Shown here: piece after piece, positions 8,626 to 17,577 of the stretch
How the letters are laid out: every line of letters begins with the position of its first letter
Numbering within the stretch: the stretch's first letter is position 1
Source: CAWHHZ01 sp963829355
Lineage (GTDB): Bacteria > Acidobacteriota > Thermoanaerobaculia > Gp7-AA8 > JAHWKK01
Assembly: GCA_963829355.1 (NCBI GenBank)
Contig: CAWHHZ010000027.1
Coordinates: forward strand, 1 to 64,000
DNA: 64,000 bases
Direction of reading: 5' to 3'
Program-made: the position numbers and the translations under genes
The notes under the pieces: generated by a model
The model's input: only the letters and a program-made list of their open reading frames with translations
Told to the model about the DNA's origin: nothing
Database searches by the model: none

Positions 8626-10314
8626 CGTGGCGGGCTTGCGAGGCAGCATCTCGATCACTGGTGCGATGAGCACGACGGCCATGCAACCGACCACGTTGTA
8701 CCAGAGCCACGCGATATCGGTCCCGAACCGGCAATAGATGACAATCCCCTCGGCGATCAATGCGGCGATGAACGTTGCCGTCCCGTGAACACGCCGGATG
8801 TAGAACGCGACGAGGAAGACGCCGAGAATCGTGCCGTAGAAGAGTGAACCGAGGATGTTGACCGCCTCCACGAGCGTGCCAAGACGGTTTGCGAACATGG
8901 CAAAGCCGATGGCGAAGATCCCCCAGAAAACGGTCGCGACTTTTGATGCGACAACGTAGTGGAGATCGGACCCGTCTTTCGTCCACATTCGTTTGTAGAT
9001 GTCGACGATCGTTGTCGACGCGAGCGCGTTGAGCTCCGAGGCGGTCGAGGACATTGACGAGGCGAATACCGCTGCGATGATCAGTCCCACGAGTCCCGCT
9101 GGCAGGTAAGTCAGAACGAAGGTGAGAAAGATGTGGTTGGTATCGTTGGTGTCTGCGGCGGGATCGCTCATCCGGATCACGCCGATCGCTTCCTCCCGCA
9201 GCGACTCGACCTCGGCAAAGGCAGAGCGGAGATCCGATTCTTTCTCGGCGATCAGAGCTTCGTCGCCGGTCTCCAGCGAGTCGGCGAACGCCTTTGCTTC
9301 AGTTGCCCGAACCCTGGAGGCGATTTCGTGCCGCTCCTCGAGATCGCGAAACTGCACGCCATACTCGCTCTCGATGACGGCGTCGCGGGTGACATGGTTG
9401 AAGAAGATCGGCGGCGTGACGAACTGGTAGAACACGAAAACCATGACGCCGACGAACAGGATGAAGAACTGCATCGGAATCTTCACCATGCCGTTGAACA
9501 GCAGGGCGATGCGGCTCTCCGCGACCGAGCTGCCGGTCAGATAACGCTGCACCTGACTCTGATCCGTGCCGAAGTACGAGAGCTGGAGGAACATCCCTCC
9601 GATCACCCCGGACCAGAAGTTGTAGCGGTTCTGCCAGTCGAACGAGAAGTCGACGACCTCGAGCTTCCCGAGCCTGCCCGCCACGTGAAGCGCTTCTCCG
9701 AAAGAGAGATCCGCGGGAAGATAGAGGATCACGCAGACGAAGGCTGCGACCATGCCGCCCATCGCAATCAGGAGCTGGTGAAAATTCGTGTAGCTCACCG
9801 CTCGGGTGCCACCGATCGCGGTGTAGACGACGACGAGCCCGCCGATCATGAGAATCGTCAGATACAGATCCCACCCGAGGATGAGCGAGAGGATCAGGGC
9901 TGGCGCGAAGATCGTGAGTCCGGCGGCGAGACCGCGCTGGATGAGGAACAGGAAGGCAGTGAGCGACCGCGTCTTCAGGTCGAAGCGCCCTTCGAGGTAC
10001 TCGTATGCGGTGTACACCTTCAGCCGGTGGTAGATCGGAACGGCGGTGACCGAAAGAATGACCATCCCGATCGGCAGGCCGAAGTAGAACTGTACGAACC
10101 CCATGCCGTCCGCGTACGCCTGTCCGGGTGTCGAGATGAAGGTGATGGCGCTGGCCTGGGTGGCCATGATCGACAGGGCAATCGTGTACCAGCGCAGACT
10201 TCGATCCGCGAGGATGTAGTCGTCGAGGTTCCTGTTGACCTTTCCCTTCCTCACGCCGTAGACGACGATGAAGACGAGCGAGGCAAACAGGATGATCCAG
10301 TCGATTAGGGTCAT
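8611..10314 (-). CDS. Sodium:solute symporter (SSS family)
   Basis: A 567-residue inner-membrane symporter with about 13 membrane segments. Family features are the N-terminal NLDDYILADRSLRWYTIALSIMA stretch, the QASAITFISTPGQAYADG unwound helix region, and the YTAIGGTRAVSYTNFHQ segment typical of Na+-coupled SSS carriers. Residues ~315-390 form a hydrophilic, Glu-rich, probably coiled-coil insertion between helices, which is longer than in simple family members. The ATG at 10314 has no clear ribosome site, because an octamer repeat tract runs to within 14 bases of it. The gene lies downstream of a PIG-L deacetylase and a small membrane protein on the same strand. That suggests uptake of a deacetylated sugar or amino compound, though the substrate is unknown. 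Confidence 0.9.
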   Translation of the reverse strand: MTLIDWIILFASLVFIVVYGVRKGKVNRNLDDYILADRSLRWYTIALSIMATQASAITFISTPGQAYADGMGFVQFYFGLPIGMVILSVTAVPIYHRLKVYTAYEYLEGRFDLKTRSLTAFLFLIQRGLAAGLTIFAPALILSLILGWDLYLTILMIGGLVVVYTAIGGTRAVSYTNFHQLLIAMGGMVAAFVCVILYLPADLSFGEALHVAGRLGKLEVVDFSFDWQNRYNFWSGVIGGMFLQLSYFGTDQSQVQRYLTGSSVAESRIALLFNGMVKIPMQFFILFVGVMVFVFYQFVTPPIFFNHVTRDAVIESEYGVQFRDLEERHEIASRVRATEAKAFADSLETGDEALIAEKESDLRSAFAEVESLREEAIGVIRMSDPAADTNDTNHIFLTFVLTYLPAGLVGLIIAAVFASSMSSTASELNALASTTIVDIYKRMWTKDGSDLHYVVASKVATVFWGIFAIGFAMFANRLGTLVEAVNILGSLFYGTILGVFLVAFYIRRVHGTATFIAALIAEGIVIYCRFGTDIAWLWYNVVGCMAVVLIAPVIEMLPRKPATDQSS

Positions 10315-10320
10315 GGGGTC

Positions 10321-10672
10321 TTTGAGTCGTTGAGTCGTTGGGTCATTGAGTCATTGGGTCGTTGAGTCGTTGGGTCGTTGAGTCATTGAGTCGTTGAGCC
10401 GTTGAGTCATTGAATCATTGAGTCGTTGCGTCCTTGGGTCCTTGGGTCATTGCGCATTCGGGTCCGTGCATCTCTGAGTCGCTGAGTGTCTTGGAGCTCC
10501 GACAGAAAGAATGATGAACTGCGAGATTGGTCCGGGACCAACAACACGATCAGGGCAACGAGTCGATGAACTCCAGAGACTCAACGAATCAATGACCCCA
10601 AAACCCAAACCCAAAACCCAAAACCCCAACGACTCAACGACTCAACGACCAACGACTCAACGACTCAACGAC
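10321..10672. repeat. Inverted octamer tandem-repeat island (GAGTCGTT / AACGACTC)
   Basis: From 10323 to about 10452 the plus strand carries about 16 imperfect copies of the octamer GAGTCGTT (variants GGGTCATT, GAGTCATT). From about 10624 to 10672 the reverse complement CAACGACT is repeated about six times. An ACCCAAA tract sits at 10600-10625. The two arms could fold on each other. The left arm abuts the start codon of the symporter and the right arm abuts the stop codon of the small gene at 10673. No gene was found in this space. Confidence 0.85.
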
Positions 10673-10837
10673 TTATTCATACATCTTCGTAAACCAGTAG
10701 AAGAGGGCGACGAGGATCGCGAGCTCGCCGATGACGATTGCATAGAGCCGGGGCCAGGTGCGGCCGATCGGGGGAGGACCGCCGAGGTGGGGATCCTGCA
10801 CCGGCTCAGTGCCAGACCGTTCGTTCACGGCGTTCAC
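10673..10837 (-). CDS. Small single-pass membrane protein between PIG-L and symporter genes
   Basis: A 54-residue protein starting at GTG 10837. GGAGGAAAG lies about five bases upstream, inside the end of the PIG-L frame, and the start overlaps that gene's TGA as GTGA. The N-terminal half is hydrophilic and Pro-rich (GGPPPIGRTWP). Residues 31-48 form one membrane helix (LYAIVIGELAILVALFYW), followed by a short FTKMYE tail. Codon arrangement and perfect coupling support a real gene. I do not recognise a named family. Its position suggests an accessory subunit for the symporter downstream. Confidence 0.7.
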   Translation of the reverse strand: MNAVNERSGTEPVQDPHLGGPPPIGRTWPRLYAIVIGELAILVALFYWFTKMYE

Positions 10838-13326
10838 TCTGCCTTTCCTCCTGAGACCATGTTGGCGAATAGCCGGTACGCACCCGGTACACCGGCGGGC
10901 AACTGCCGGAAGAAGGACAGACCGGTGTAGATGAAGACGCCGTCGCCATATTCGGTGTAGAGGACGCTTCCGCGCGCGGGTTCTTCTCCCGGATCGGCCA
11001 TGGATAGAACAGGCTGCCATCTCTCATCCCAACTCCCGGGGAAGTAGAGACCTCTCTCCTGCACCCATCCTTCGAAGTCCGCGGAGGTGATCTCGTTTGG
11101 CGCGTTGAGAAGCGGATGATTCGGGATCAACGAACGAGACCGGCGCCGACTCCACGGTCACACGATCACGTGAAATTGAAAATGGCCATGGACCGGGGAC
11201 CACCGTTTCATCACGTACGTCCCTGGGTGTTGTATTGCACGACGACTACTCCGCCACTCTTCACGTAGTCGAGAACCGGATCCATTCGTGAGGCGAGATT
11301 CTCAATGGTGTTGAAAGCGCGGATACCGAAGATCACCGCATCCAATTCCTCGAGCGTGGATGTCGTGAGCTCAGACGGCTCGAGTTGCACCACCTCGTAA
11401 CCGATCTGCCGGAGCGCCTCGGGGACTTCGTCGCCCGATCCCATCACATAGCCGACGCGCGAGCCGCGGATCGCGATATCGTCATGGACGACTTCGATCG
11501 CCGCGGGCACGTAGACGCTCTGTTCCGGAATGTGATCGTACTCGATCGCCTGGCGGGCGAGGGAGAATGTGCGGCCGTCATCGAACGTCACTCGTGGCAA
11601 CCACGGATGCGCTCGAAGTTCTCCCCGGCGGCGTGATCACGATCTCGACTTCCTGCCTCTGGCCCGTTTCCAGTGAAATCGCGGTGTTTGCCGGCGCGAT
11701 CGTCCATCCCTCCGGCGATTGGAAGGTGAGAGTCCCCTTGACAGCCTCCGCGGCAGTGAGGGTCACGCTCGCCGTTCCGGGTGCTTCGTTCGGGAACGTC
11801 AGGAGGGAAGGTCGAGTCGTGAGCGTGACAGGAGGCACGATCTCGATCTCGCGATAGAGCTCGCCTTGCACGGGATCAGTCCAGCGGTAAAGGACCGGCA
11901 CCGTCCACGTGAAATCGCGGCCCTCGATCGACAGATGAACTTCCACCGGAATGGTGGGAGGTCCGACAGGCATCGTGACGAGCGCCGGGTCCTCGAGCTG
12001 GTGCATTTTTCCGTCGTTCTCGAGGCGCAGCCAGTACGGCTCGCTCGGTCCAGCATTCCCGGCGATCGGAATCTGGAGCTCGACCGTCGCCGGTTCGTTC
12101 TCGACGAGCGGTTTGATCGCGGTCGTCTTGTCCACCCAGTTCGAATCGATGTCGACCAGAGCACCGGAGGAACCGGCCCTGCGGATGACGCTGACCGTCA
12201 CCGGGAGAGCCGAGCCGGGTGCCGCAGTCGGCTTCGCCGAGATCGCTTCGATCCAGAGACCACTGACGCTGGCGATGATGTTCTGCAACTCGCTTTGTTT
12301 CTGATGAATCCACCAGTCGTCGTTGCTGGACCGCTCGAGCTGCTCCATCTGATCCCACAGCTCGAGAAGGGTCGGGAGGATTGCGTCTGGCTGGTCGACG
12401 TCGTACTTCCGCCGGGCCTCTTCGATCAGAGCCGCGACAAAGCTGCTCTTTTCGACGCGCGCCCATGTGGTGTCCACTCGATCGAAGAGATCATCAGATT
12501 CCGGAGCATCCCCCTTCACGAGGAGGAACGAGTTCTTCGCGCTGCCGCGCCTTGCGGAAACGCCGAATCCCTGGCTCTTGTGCATCGAGCGGCTGAGCGC
12601 GGCGATCTCGGCGTACGAGGTTCCCAGCAATTTGTTGTACGCGCCGAGATCGACTGTTACGACCGTACTGTCCGCGGGAACGTCCCCCCAGACATTCCAA
12701 AGAAGCCGTTTCGGCTGCCACGGTTCGAGTGTCTTCAACTGTTCCGGAAACGCGGTCGGGTCTCCTGCCAGATCAAAGGCGCGCTCGGCGAGGATCGCGG
12801 ATGCCGTGTGCTGGCCGTGACCGCCCGCACCGTCATCAGGAAAACGAGTCAGGATCACGTCGGGGCGCCGTTCGCGGATGACACGGACGACATCGGAAAG
12901 GACCGTCTGCTCGTCCCATATCGTGAGAGTCTCTTCGGGAGACTTCGTGTAGCCGAAGTCGATTCCTCGAGTGAACCGCTGATCGGCTCGATCGATTGTC
13001 CGCGCGGCGAGAAGCTCCTCTGTACGAATGACGCCGAGAAGATCTCCCTTCTCGGTACCGATCAGATTTTGCCCCCCACTGCCCCGCGTGAGAGCGAGAT
13101 AGGTGGTCTCTGCGAGTCGCCCGTTCGCTAGCCATGCGAGCATGGCCGTGTTCTCGTCATCCGGGTGCGCCGCGACGTACAGGGCGCTTGCGAGGACGTC
13201 GAGCTTGTCGAGTGCCAGCTTGATTTCAGCAGCGTCCATCGGGTGGACCGGCCGTATCCGCTGCGCGAATAGCGCAGGAGCAGACAACAGGAGCAGAACG
13301 AGAATCAAACCCCGAAGAGAGCGCAT
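10834..13326 (-). pseudogene. PIG-L family deacetylase (LmbE-like), interrupted by three frameshifts
   Basis: Read across frames this is an ~830-residue exported PIG-L type zinc N-acetylhydrolase, the usual length for this large version. A signal peptide covers residues 1-21. The catalytic AHPDDE motif lies near residue 53 and the metal-binding GGHGQHTAS near 165. A beta-rich middle and a C-terminal ThuA-like region (VGYVMGSGDEVPEAL, VVVQYNTQGRT, FEGWVQERGLYFP) follow. Three breaks are visible. The first frame stops at 11578, and a second resumes at about 11600 (DDGRTFSLARQ). That one stops at 11211, where a third frame (PWPFSISRDRVTVESAPVSFVDP) takes over. A fourth segment (NHPLLNAPNEIT) starts at about 11130. 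The last break looks like one extra base in a GGG run at 11123-11125. These are either sequencing indels or real decay. Confidence 0.85.
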
Positions 13327-13540
13327 ATGGCGGCAACATTAGCAGAAGCCGGCGGAGGGCGGTGCGGACGTTGCTGTTCTGTTGCGGAACCGTTCTGAGT
13401 GTCGCGTCCCTCCCGTGGGGGAGTCGACGTGTTTCAGATCGAGCGCACAATCGCGCCATCTGCCGATACACTGAGACGGAAATCTCGTCGAATCGGGGCA
13501 TGCCGATTGCCTTCGTCTTAGTCATTCCGTCTCGACAGCT

Positions 13541-14453
13541 ATGAGCTCCTCAACCAGAACCAGACAGGATGTCGCCTCCCGTGGTGCGGGAGGAACGGGC
13601 GCCTTGATCGCTTCCATCGCCGGTGCGCTGCTGTTCGTGGCAGTCGATCGGATGGGCTGACATCCTGAGCGGCCCTCTGGCCACGTCGCTCTTCTACATC
13701 GTCCCGATCATCGTGATCGCCTGGCGGTTCGGATTCCGTGCGGCGAGCATCATCGTCGTGGCCGCGGGCCTGGTCTGGCTCTGGTCGGATCTGCTTCTCG
13801 GTGCCTACGATCCCTGGGTGTCGTACTGGAACGCTTTATCCAGAACCGTGATTTTCGGTGCGATGGGGGCTTTCGTCGCGGCGGTGCGCCATGACCGTGA
13901 CCGGCTGCGCGAATTGAACAAACAGCTCGAGGACGCGCTGCAGCGGGAGTCGCAGTCGGCGCGGCGGGATCTCATGAGCGGTCTGCCGAACTCGCGGGCA
14001 TTCGAGGAAACTTTGTCTCGCGAGCTCGCCCGAAGCTCGCGAGAGAGCACCGCCTTCGGAATCGGATACATGGATGTCGACAATTTCAAGCGCGTCAACG
14101 ACACGCTCGGACACCCCGCGGGAGACGAGCTGTTGCGGCGAGTTGCTCAGGCACTCTTCATCAGCGTGCGGGAGGAGGACTACTGCGCCCGCCTGGGAGG
14201 AGACGAGTTCGCGATCATCATCGTGCGACCTGAGCGCGAGACCTATCACGCGATCGCTTCCAGGATCTACGACCGCATGCGTGAACTGGCCTGCATGTAC
14301 GAAGGACTCGAACTGGGAGCGACCATAGGTTTCGTCCACTTTAGCGAGCCCCCCGATGACACGGTTGCCGTCATCCGCAGGGCCGACGAGGCGATGTACC
14401 GGGTGAAGTCTCAGCACAAGGGGACCTACGCCGTGGAAGAGGCGACAGTCTGA
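13541..14453 (+). pseudogene. Membrane diguanylate cyclase (GGDEF), frameshifted near the N-terminus
   Basis: The main frame (from about 13623) encodes membrane helices (ATSLFYIVPIIVIAWRFGF and following), a coiled linker (DRDRLRELNKQLEDALQRE) and a full GGDEF domain. The domain has GYMDVDNFKRVNDTLGHPAGDELL, the active-site LGGDEFAI, and a DEAMYRVK end. It should make cyclic di-GMP from two GTP. No RxxD inhibitory site precedes GGDEF. In another frame, ATG 13541 begins a Ser/Thr-rich start and a first helix (LIASIAGALLFVAVDRMG) that runs into a stop at about 13658. Removing one G of the GGG at 13654-13656 joins the two into one natural protein. A shortened protein from a GTG at 13623 is possible, but loses the first helix. 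Confidence 0.75.
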
Positions 14454-14456
14454 CAC

Positions 14457-14608
14457 AGTCATCCTGAGCGCAGCGAAGGATCGGGTGCGTCCTGACTGTC
14501 GCGTCCTTACCGTGCTGACAGTCGGACAGTACGCGATCCTTCGACCGTCCCTTCGGCTTCGCTCAGGGCAGGCCTGCGCTGCGCTCCGGCGGCTCAGGAT
14601 GACAGCCT
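14457..14608. repeat. Dispersed palindromic repeat, family A
   Basis: The unit begins GTCATCCTGAGCGCAGCGAAGGATCG and ends in CGGCTCAGGATGAC-type sequence on the other arm, with inner ACGCGATCCTTCG. It fills the space between the cyclase gene and the convergent oxidoreductase gene. Confidence 0.7.
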
Positions 14609-14619
14609 GGCGGGTATTT

Positions 14620-15684
14620 TCAGCGCAGCGAAGAGACGGGCTCCCATGCGCCGCCGTTCCTGTCGGAGCGGCGGGCGGCGTCGAGTGCCTGCTGCTGACG
14701 CAGTCCATCCTTGAAGGTCGCACCGGGGGCGAGGGCAGCACGATTTCCGCCGCCGATTGCCTCGTCGAGGGCTCGACCGAGGTAGATCGTTCCCGTACCG
14801 AAATAGCCGCCGGGGGAGTCGCCGCGGATCGGCTCTTCGTTTTCTCCGAACTGCTCGACCCACTCTCCCTTGATCTCCGAAAGCAGGAAGCGATCCTCAA
14901 CCAGCTTCATCGAACCCTTCGATCCATGGATGGTGATCTCGGTCGGTTCATCAACGCCGGAGACGACCGAGCAGGTAACCGTCGCGATGGCGCCAGCCTC
15001 GAATCGGAGATCGAACGAGCACCAGTCGTCCGAGGTCACACGCTTCATCTTTCCTTCATCGTCAGGGCGCTCCCGGATGAAGGTGCGCAGATCGGCGCGG
15101 ATCTCCGCAATCTCACCGACGAAGTAGCGGAACGAGTCGATGATGTGTGAGCCGACCGCGCCGAGGATGCCGCCGCCGTGCTCTTCGCTCGACCACCATT
15201 TCCACGGCCGTTCCGGATCATTCCGGCTCGGACTGGAGTAGCGCGCCTCGGCCCACCGGATCTCGCCGATCTCCCCGATCCGATCCCTCGCCATGCGCCA
15301 TGCGGGAAGAAACCGGAGCTCGTGATCGATCAGCGCGATCTGGTTCGGGTGCGCCTCCGCCACGCCTGAAAGAGCCCGCGCCTCTTCGGCATTCATGGCC
15401 GTGGGCTTCTCGCTGACGACATGTTTGCCGGACTCGAGAACCGCGGTCGTCATCTCGAGATGCTGGAAGGGTGGCGTGACCACCGTGACGATGTCGATGT
15501 CGCCGTGATCCAGGATGCGTCTCCAGTCGTCGTACGCGTTGGGGACGTCGCTATCGCGAGCGAGTCGCGAAGTCTTCTCCATGTCACGTCCCGCAACGGC
15601 CACGATCTCGAGTCCGGCGCGGCGGAAGGCAGGAATCTGAACCCGCGTGCCCCAGCCGGTGCCGATGATGCCTACGCGTGTCAT
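14620..15684 (-). CDS. Gfo/Idh/MocA family oxidoreductase
   Basis: A 354-residue NAD(P)-dependent sugar-type dehydrogenase. The Rossmann fold opens at residue 4 with VGIIGTGWGTRVQIPAF. The family EKP signature is present as VSEKPTAM near residue 94. The C-terminal alpha/beta domain includes GGGILGAVGSHIIDSFRYF, where the His is in the position of the usual catalytic DxxxH-type site, and a GSKGSMKL turn. The ATG at 15684 overlaps the stop of the dodecin gene by one base (TGATG), so the two are translationally coupled. The substrate is unknown. The last residues run into a repeat-rich region, and the stop is close to the family A element at 14457-14608. Confidence 0.88.
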   Translation of the reverse strand: MTRVGIIGTGWGTRVQIPAFRRAGLEIVAVAGRDMEKTSRLARDSDVPNAYDDWRRILDHGDIDIVTVVTPPFQHLEMTTAVLESGKHVVSEKPTAMNAEEARALSGVAEAHPNQIALIDHELRFLPAWRMARDRIGEIGEIRWAEARYSSPSRNDPERPWKWWSSEEHGGGILGAVGSHIIDSFRYFVGEIAEIRADLRTFIRERPDDEGKMKRVTSDDWCSFDLRFEAGAIATVTCSVVSGVDEPTEITIHGSKGSMKLVEDRFLLSEIKGEWVEQFGENEEPIRGDSPGGYFGTGTIYLGRALDEAIGGGNRAALAPGATFKDGLRQQQALDAARRSDRNGGAWEPVSSLR

Positions 15685-15890
15685 CAGTCGATTCGGAAGC
15701 CAACCTTCATCTTGACCTGGAACTGAGCCACTTTGCCTTCGGCGATGCGGCCGCGCATCTCGGTGACTTCGAACCAGTCGAGGTTGTGCAGCGACTCAGA
15801 TGCCTTCGCGACGGCGCTGTCTGCCGCACGGGCGAACGACTCTGAAGATGTACCGACGATCTCGACCATCTTGTATACCTGATCCGACAT
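15684..15890 (-). CDS. Dodecin family flavin-binding protein
   Basis: A 68-residue protein of dodecin size, starting at ATG 15890 behind an AGGAGG site. A longer frame from 15938 lacks a ribosome site. The sequence fits dodecin closely: VYKMVEIVGTSSESFARAADSAVAKAS, LDWFEVTEMRG, and a final VAQFQVKMKVGF strand. Trp in the LDWFEV segment corresponds to the residue that stacks on bound flavin. Dodecins assemble as hollow dodecamers that store riboflavin, FMN or CoA. Coupling to an oxidoreductase gene suggests a shared transcript rather than an obvious shared pathway. Confidence 0.92.
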   Translation of the reverse strand: MSDQVYKMVEIVGTSSESFARAADSAVAKASESLHNLDWFEVTEMRGRIAEGKVAQFQVKMKVGFRID

Positions 15891-16036
15891 GGTGATCCTC
15901 CTTGCTGTTCGATCTGCTGTGAGAGACGAGATTATCACGCCCCTGCCGGCGACAGGCGTCGCGGTTGCAGGCCCGTAACGGGCGGGACGGCAGGATCGTC
16001 ATAGAATGGAGAGGAACGAATGCGGAGGTCGAAACG

Positions 16037-16474
16037 ATGAAGAGATCGAAAGTACGACTGCTGCTCATTGTTCTGGCTTCAATTGCCGTGGCGACGACGA
16101 TGATGGCAATCGACGAGGAGCCGAAATCAGTCCTGCTGGAGACCCCCGATTACTCGGAGGAAGCTCTGCTGGAGATCCTGAGAACGGAGAGCGTGGAGCT
16201 CGGAGTATTCGAGGACCGCGTGGAGCTTCGCTGGGCGGACTGGATTCTGCGTTTTCTGCCGATCGTTCTGCCGCTGACGCTCAATGACGGCAGCTACGGC
16301 ACGGCGAACATCAACGGACCTGTCAGCGGTCTGGCTCTCCTCGGAGTTGATTACCCTCTCGCGGGTCCCGCCGGTGACGAGCTCCCGCCAGAGAGTCTCT
16401 CGTGGCGCGAACGACGCTTCCGGTGGCGAATGATCGGCGAGATCAACCGCGCGAACGAGCGCGACAACCGATGA
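16037..16474 (+). CDS. Hypothetical exported or membrane-anchored protein
   Basis: A 145-residue protein starting at ATG 16037, with GGAGG at 16024-16028. Residues 1-24 form a basic start and hydrophobic core (KVRLLLIVLASIAVATTMMA), either a signal peptide or an anchor. The rest contains an acidic region, a WADWILRFLPIVLPLTL amphipathic or second membrane segment around residues 71-87, and a C-terminus rich in Arg and Glu. I do not recognise a family. It stands alone between the dodecin leader and a family B repeat. Confidence 0.6.
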   Translation: MKRSKVRLLLIVLASIAVATTMMAIDEEPKSVLLETPDYSEEALLEILRTESVELGVFEDRVELRWADWILRFLPIVLPLTLNDGSYGTANINGPVSGLALLGVDYPLAGPAGDELPPESLSWRERRFRWRMIGEINRANERDNR

Positions 16475-16489
16475 GGGAAGGCGAGATCC

Positions 16490-16759
16490 TTCCCTTCGCG
16501 AGACTTGTGAAGACTCGTCGCGCATCGAGCTGTGATTTGGAGTGCGGTGCTCGCCGTAGGACGAGCACCGCTTTGGATCCCGTGGCAACCGCCATCGAAG
16601 CCGCAATCGGCAGATGTCAAGAGATTTTCCCTGCAATTTGAAACGGGCCGCAGTCTGCAATCGGTGCGACGAAAAGCTGAGCTCGTCCTTCGGCGAGCTC
16701 AGCACTCCAAAGAAATCGGTCGCGAATGCCGATCCGTTTTTCACAGCCTCTCAGGATGA
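16490..16759. repeat. Family B double-hairpin element (second copy, inverted)
   Basis: An inverted relative of the element at 8266-8530. Hairpin 16544-16571 has a perfect ten-base stem GCGGTGCTCG and loop CCGTAGGA. Hairpin 16676-16703 has a perfect ten-base stem GCTGAGCTCG with loop TCCTTCGG (CCGAAGGA on the other strand). The two stems differ in paired positions while the loop is kept. The right end is the family A terminus (CAGCCTCTCAGGATGAC). The whole gene-free space 16475-16778 is explained by this element. Confidence 0.75.
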
Positions 16760-16778
16760 CGAGCTTCCTCTTTTGGGC

Positions 16779-17504
16779 TCAGCGCGGTTCGAGCGTCGCC
16801 CGCTTCTTCCGGTAGTCGATCGTGACGAGGAATCGCTCGAGAATCCTGTTGCCGATCACGATCTCTTCGACATCGGCAGCGCGGACGTCGAGGTTGTGAA
16901 GCTGAACGCCCGCGATCGTCACATCGACCTCGCACCGATCGCAGCCACTGTCTGGCAGCATCGAACGCGGAACGAGAAGCGTATCGGGGGAAGCGGTATC
17001 GATGACGCCTGAGACATCGCGCCCCTCAATCGTCAGCGGGTAGCGGGGCACGTTCTTCCACGGTCGAGTCAGCTCGGCGTGGGGGGGCAGAGAACGAGAG
17101 AATCGGGTGATCAGACCGTTCTGGTAGTCGATTACAATGACCGGGGCCAGAACATCAGCGCCGATGATCGCATCCATCTCTCCGCCGAGATCCGCAACGT
17201 TCGCTGCGACTTCCACTGTATGGATGTCCCGCATGACGAGAGTAAACGGACGGGTGAGGGAGAGATCGTGCCTGGTTGCGAACGATGATCCGATCAGAGT
17301 CGTGGGATATGCCGTTCCGATGACGAAACGGCCGGCGTGTCCGTCAATCTCGACACCGTCCAAAACGAGCTGGTTTCGATCGAAGTGAAACGCCAGATTG
17401 ACCTCGGGGTCGCCACCGACGTTCCGCGCCAGACTGCAGGCCTGAGCCAGGACGGCCAGGAGGAGGATGCTTGCTGCCCATGGATTCTGTAGACTCTTCA
17501 TCAT
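16779..17504 (-). CDS. Retropepsin-like aspartic peptidase homologue, lipoprotein
   Basis: A 241-residue protein starting at tandem ATGs at 17504/17501. The N-terminus is a lipoprotein-type signal (SILLLAVLAQAC), so it is probably anchored in a membrane facing the periplasm. Two retropepsin-like repeats follow. The first, GRFVIGTAYPTTLIG, has Gly where the catalytic Asp of a D[TS]G motif is expected. The second, GVIDTASPDTLLVP, keeps D-T-A. A conserved flap-like and hydrophobic end (IVIGNRILERFLVTIDYRKKRATLEPR) is typical of this superfamily. Catalytic competence is uncertain because only one of two lobes has the Asp, although retropepsins can act as dimers. A longer frame to 17744 would overlap the divergent gene and is rejected. 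Confidence 0.72.
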   Translation of the reverse strand: MMKSLQNPWAASILLLAVLAQACSLARNVGGDPEVNLAFHFDRNQLVLDGVEIDGHAGRFVIGTAYPTTLIGSSFATRHDLSLTRPFTLVMRDIHTVEVAANVADLGGEMDAIIGADVLAPVIVIDYQNGLITRFSRSLPPHAELTRPWKNVPRYPLTIEGRDVSGVIDTASPDTLLVPRSMLPDSGCDRCEVDVTIAGVQLHNLDVRAADVEEIVIGNRILERFLVTIDYRKKRATLEPR

Positions 17505-17577
17505 GTTGCGACCCGCGAGGAGACATCGCTGCAGTCGCAATGCCCATCGCGGAATGCCAGAGTCTACATCTCCTCTC

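Noticed and set aside
9133..10308. 391-codon plus-strand frame opposite the sodium symporter
   Set aside because: A very charged shadow of a membrane-protein gene; no ribosome site or domain.
11719..13131. 470-codon plus-strand frame opposite the PIG-L gene
   Set aside because: Composition (Arg, Asp, His rich) and position show an antisense shadow of the deacetylase. The minus strand carries the AHPDDE motif.
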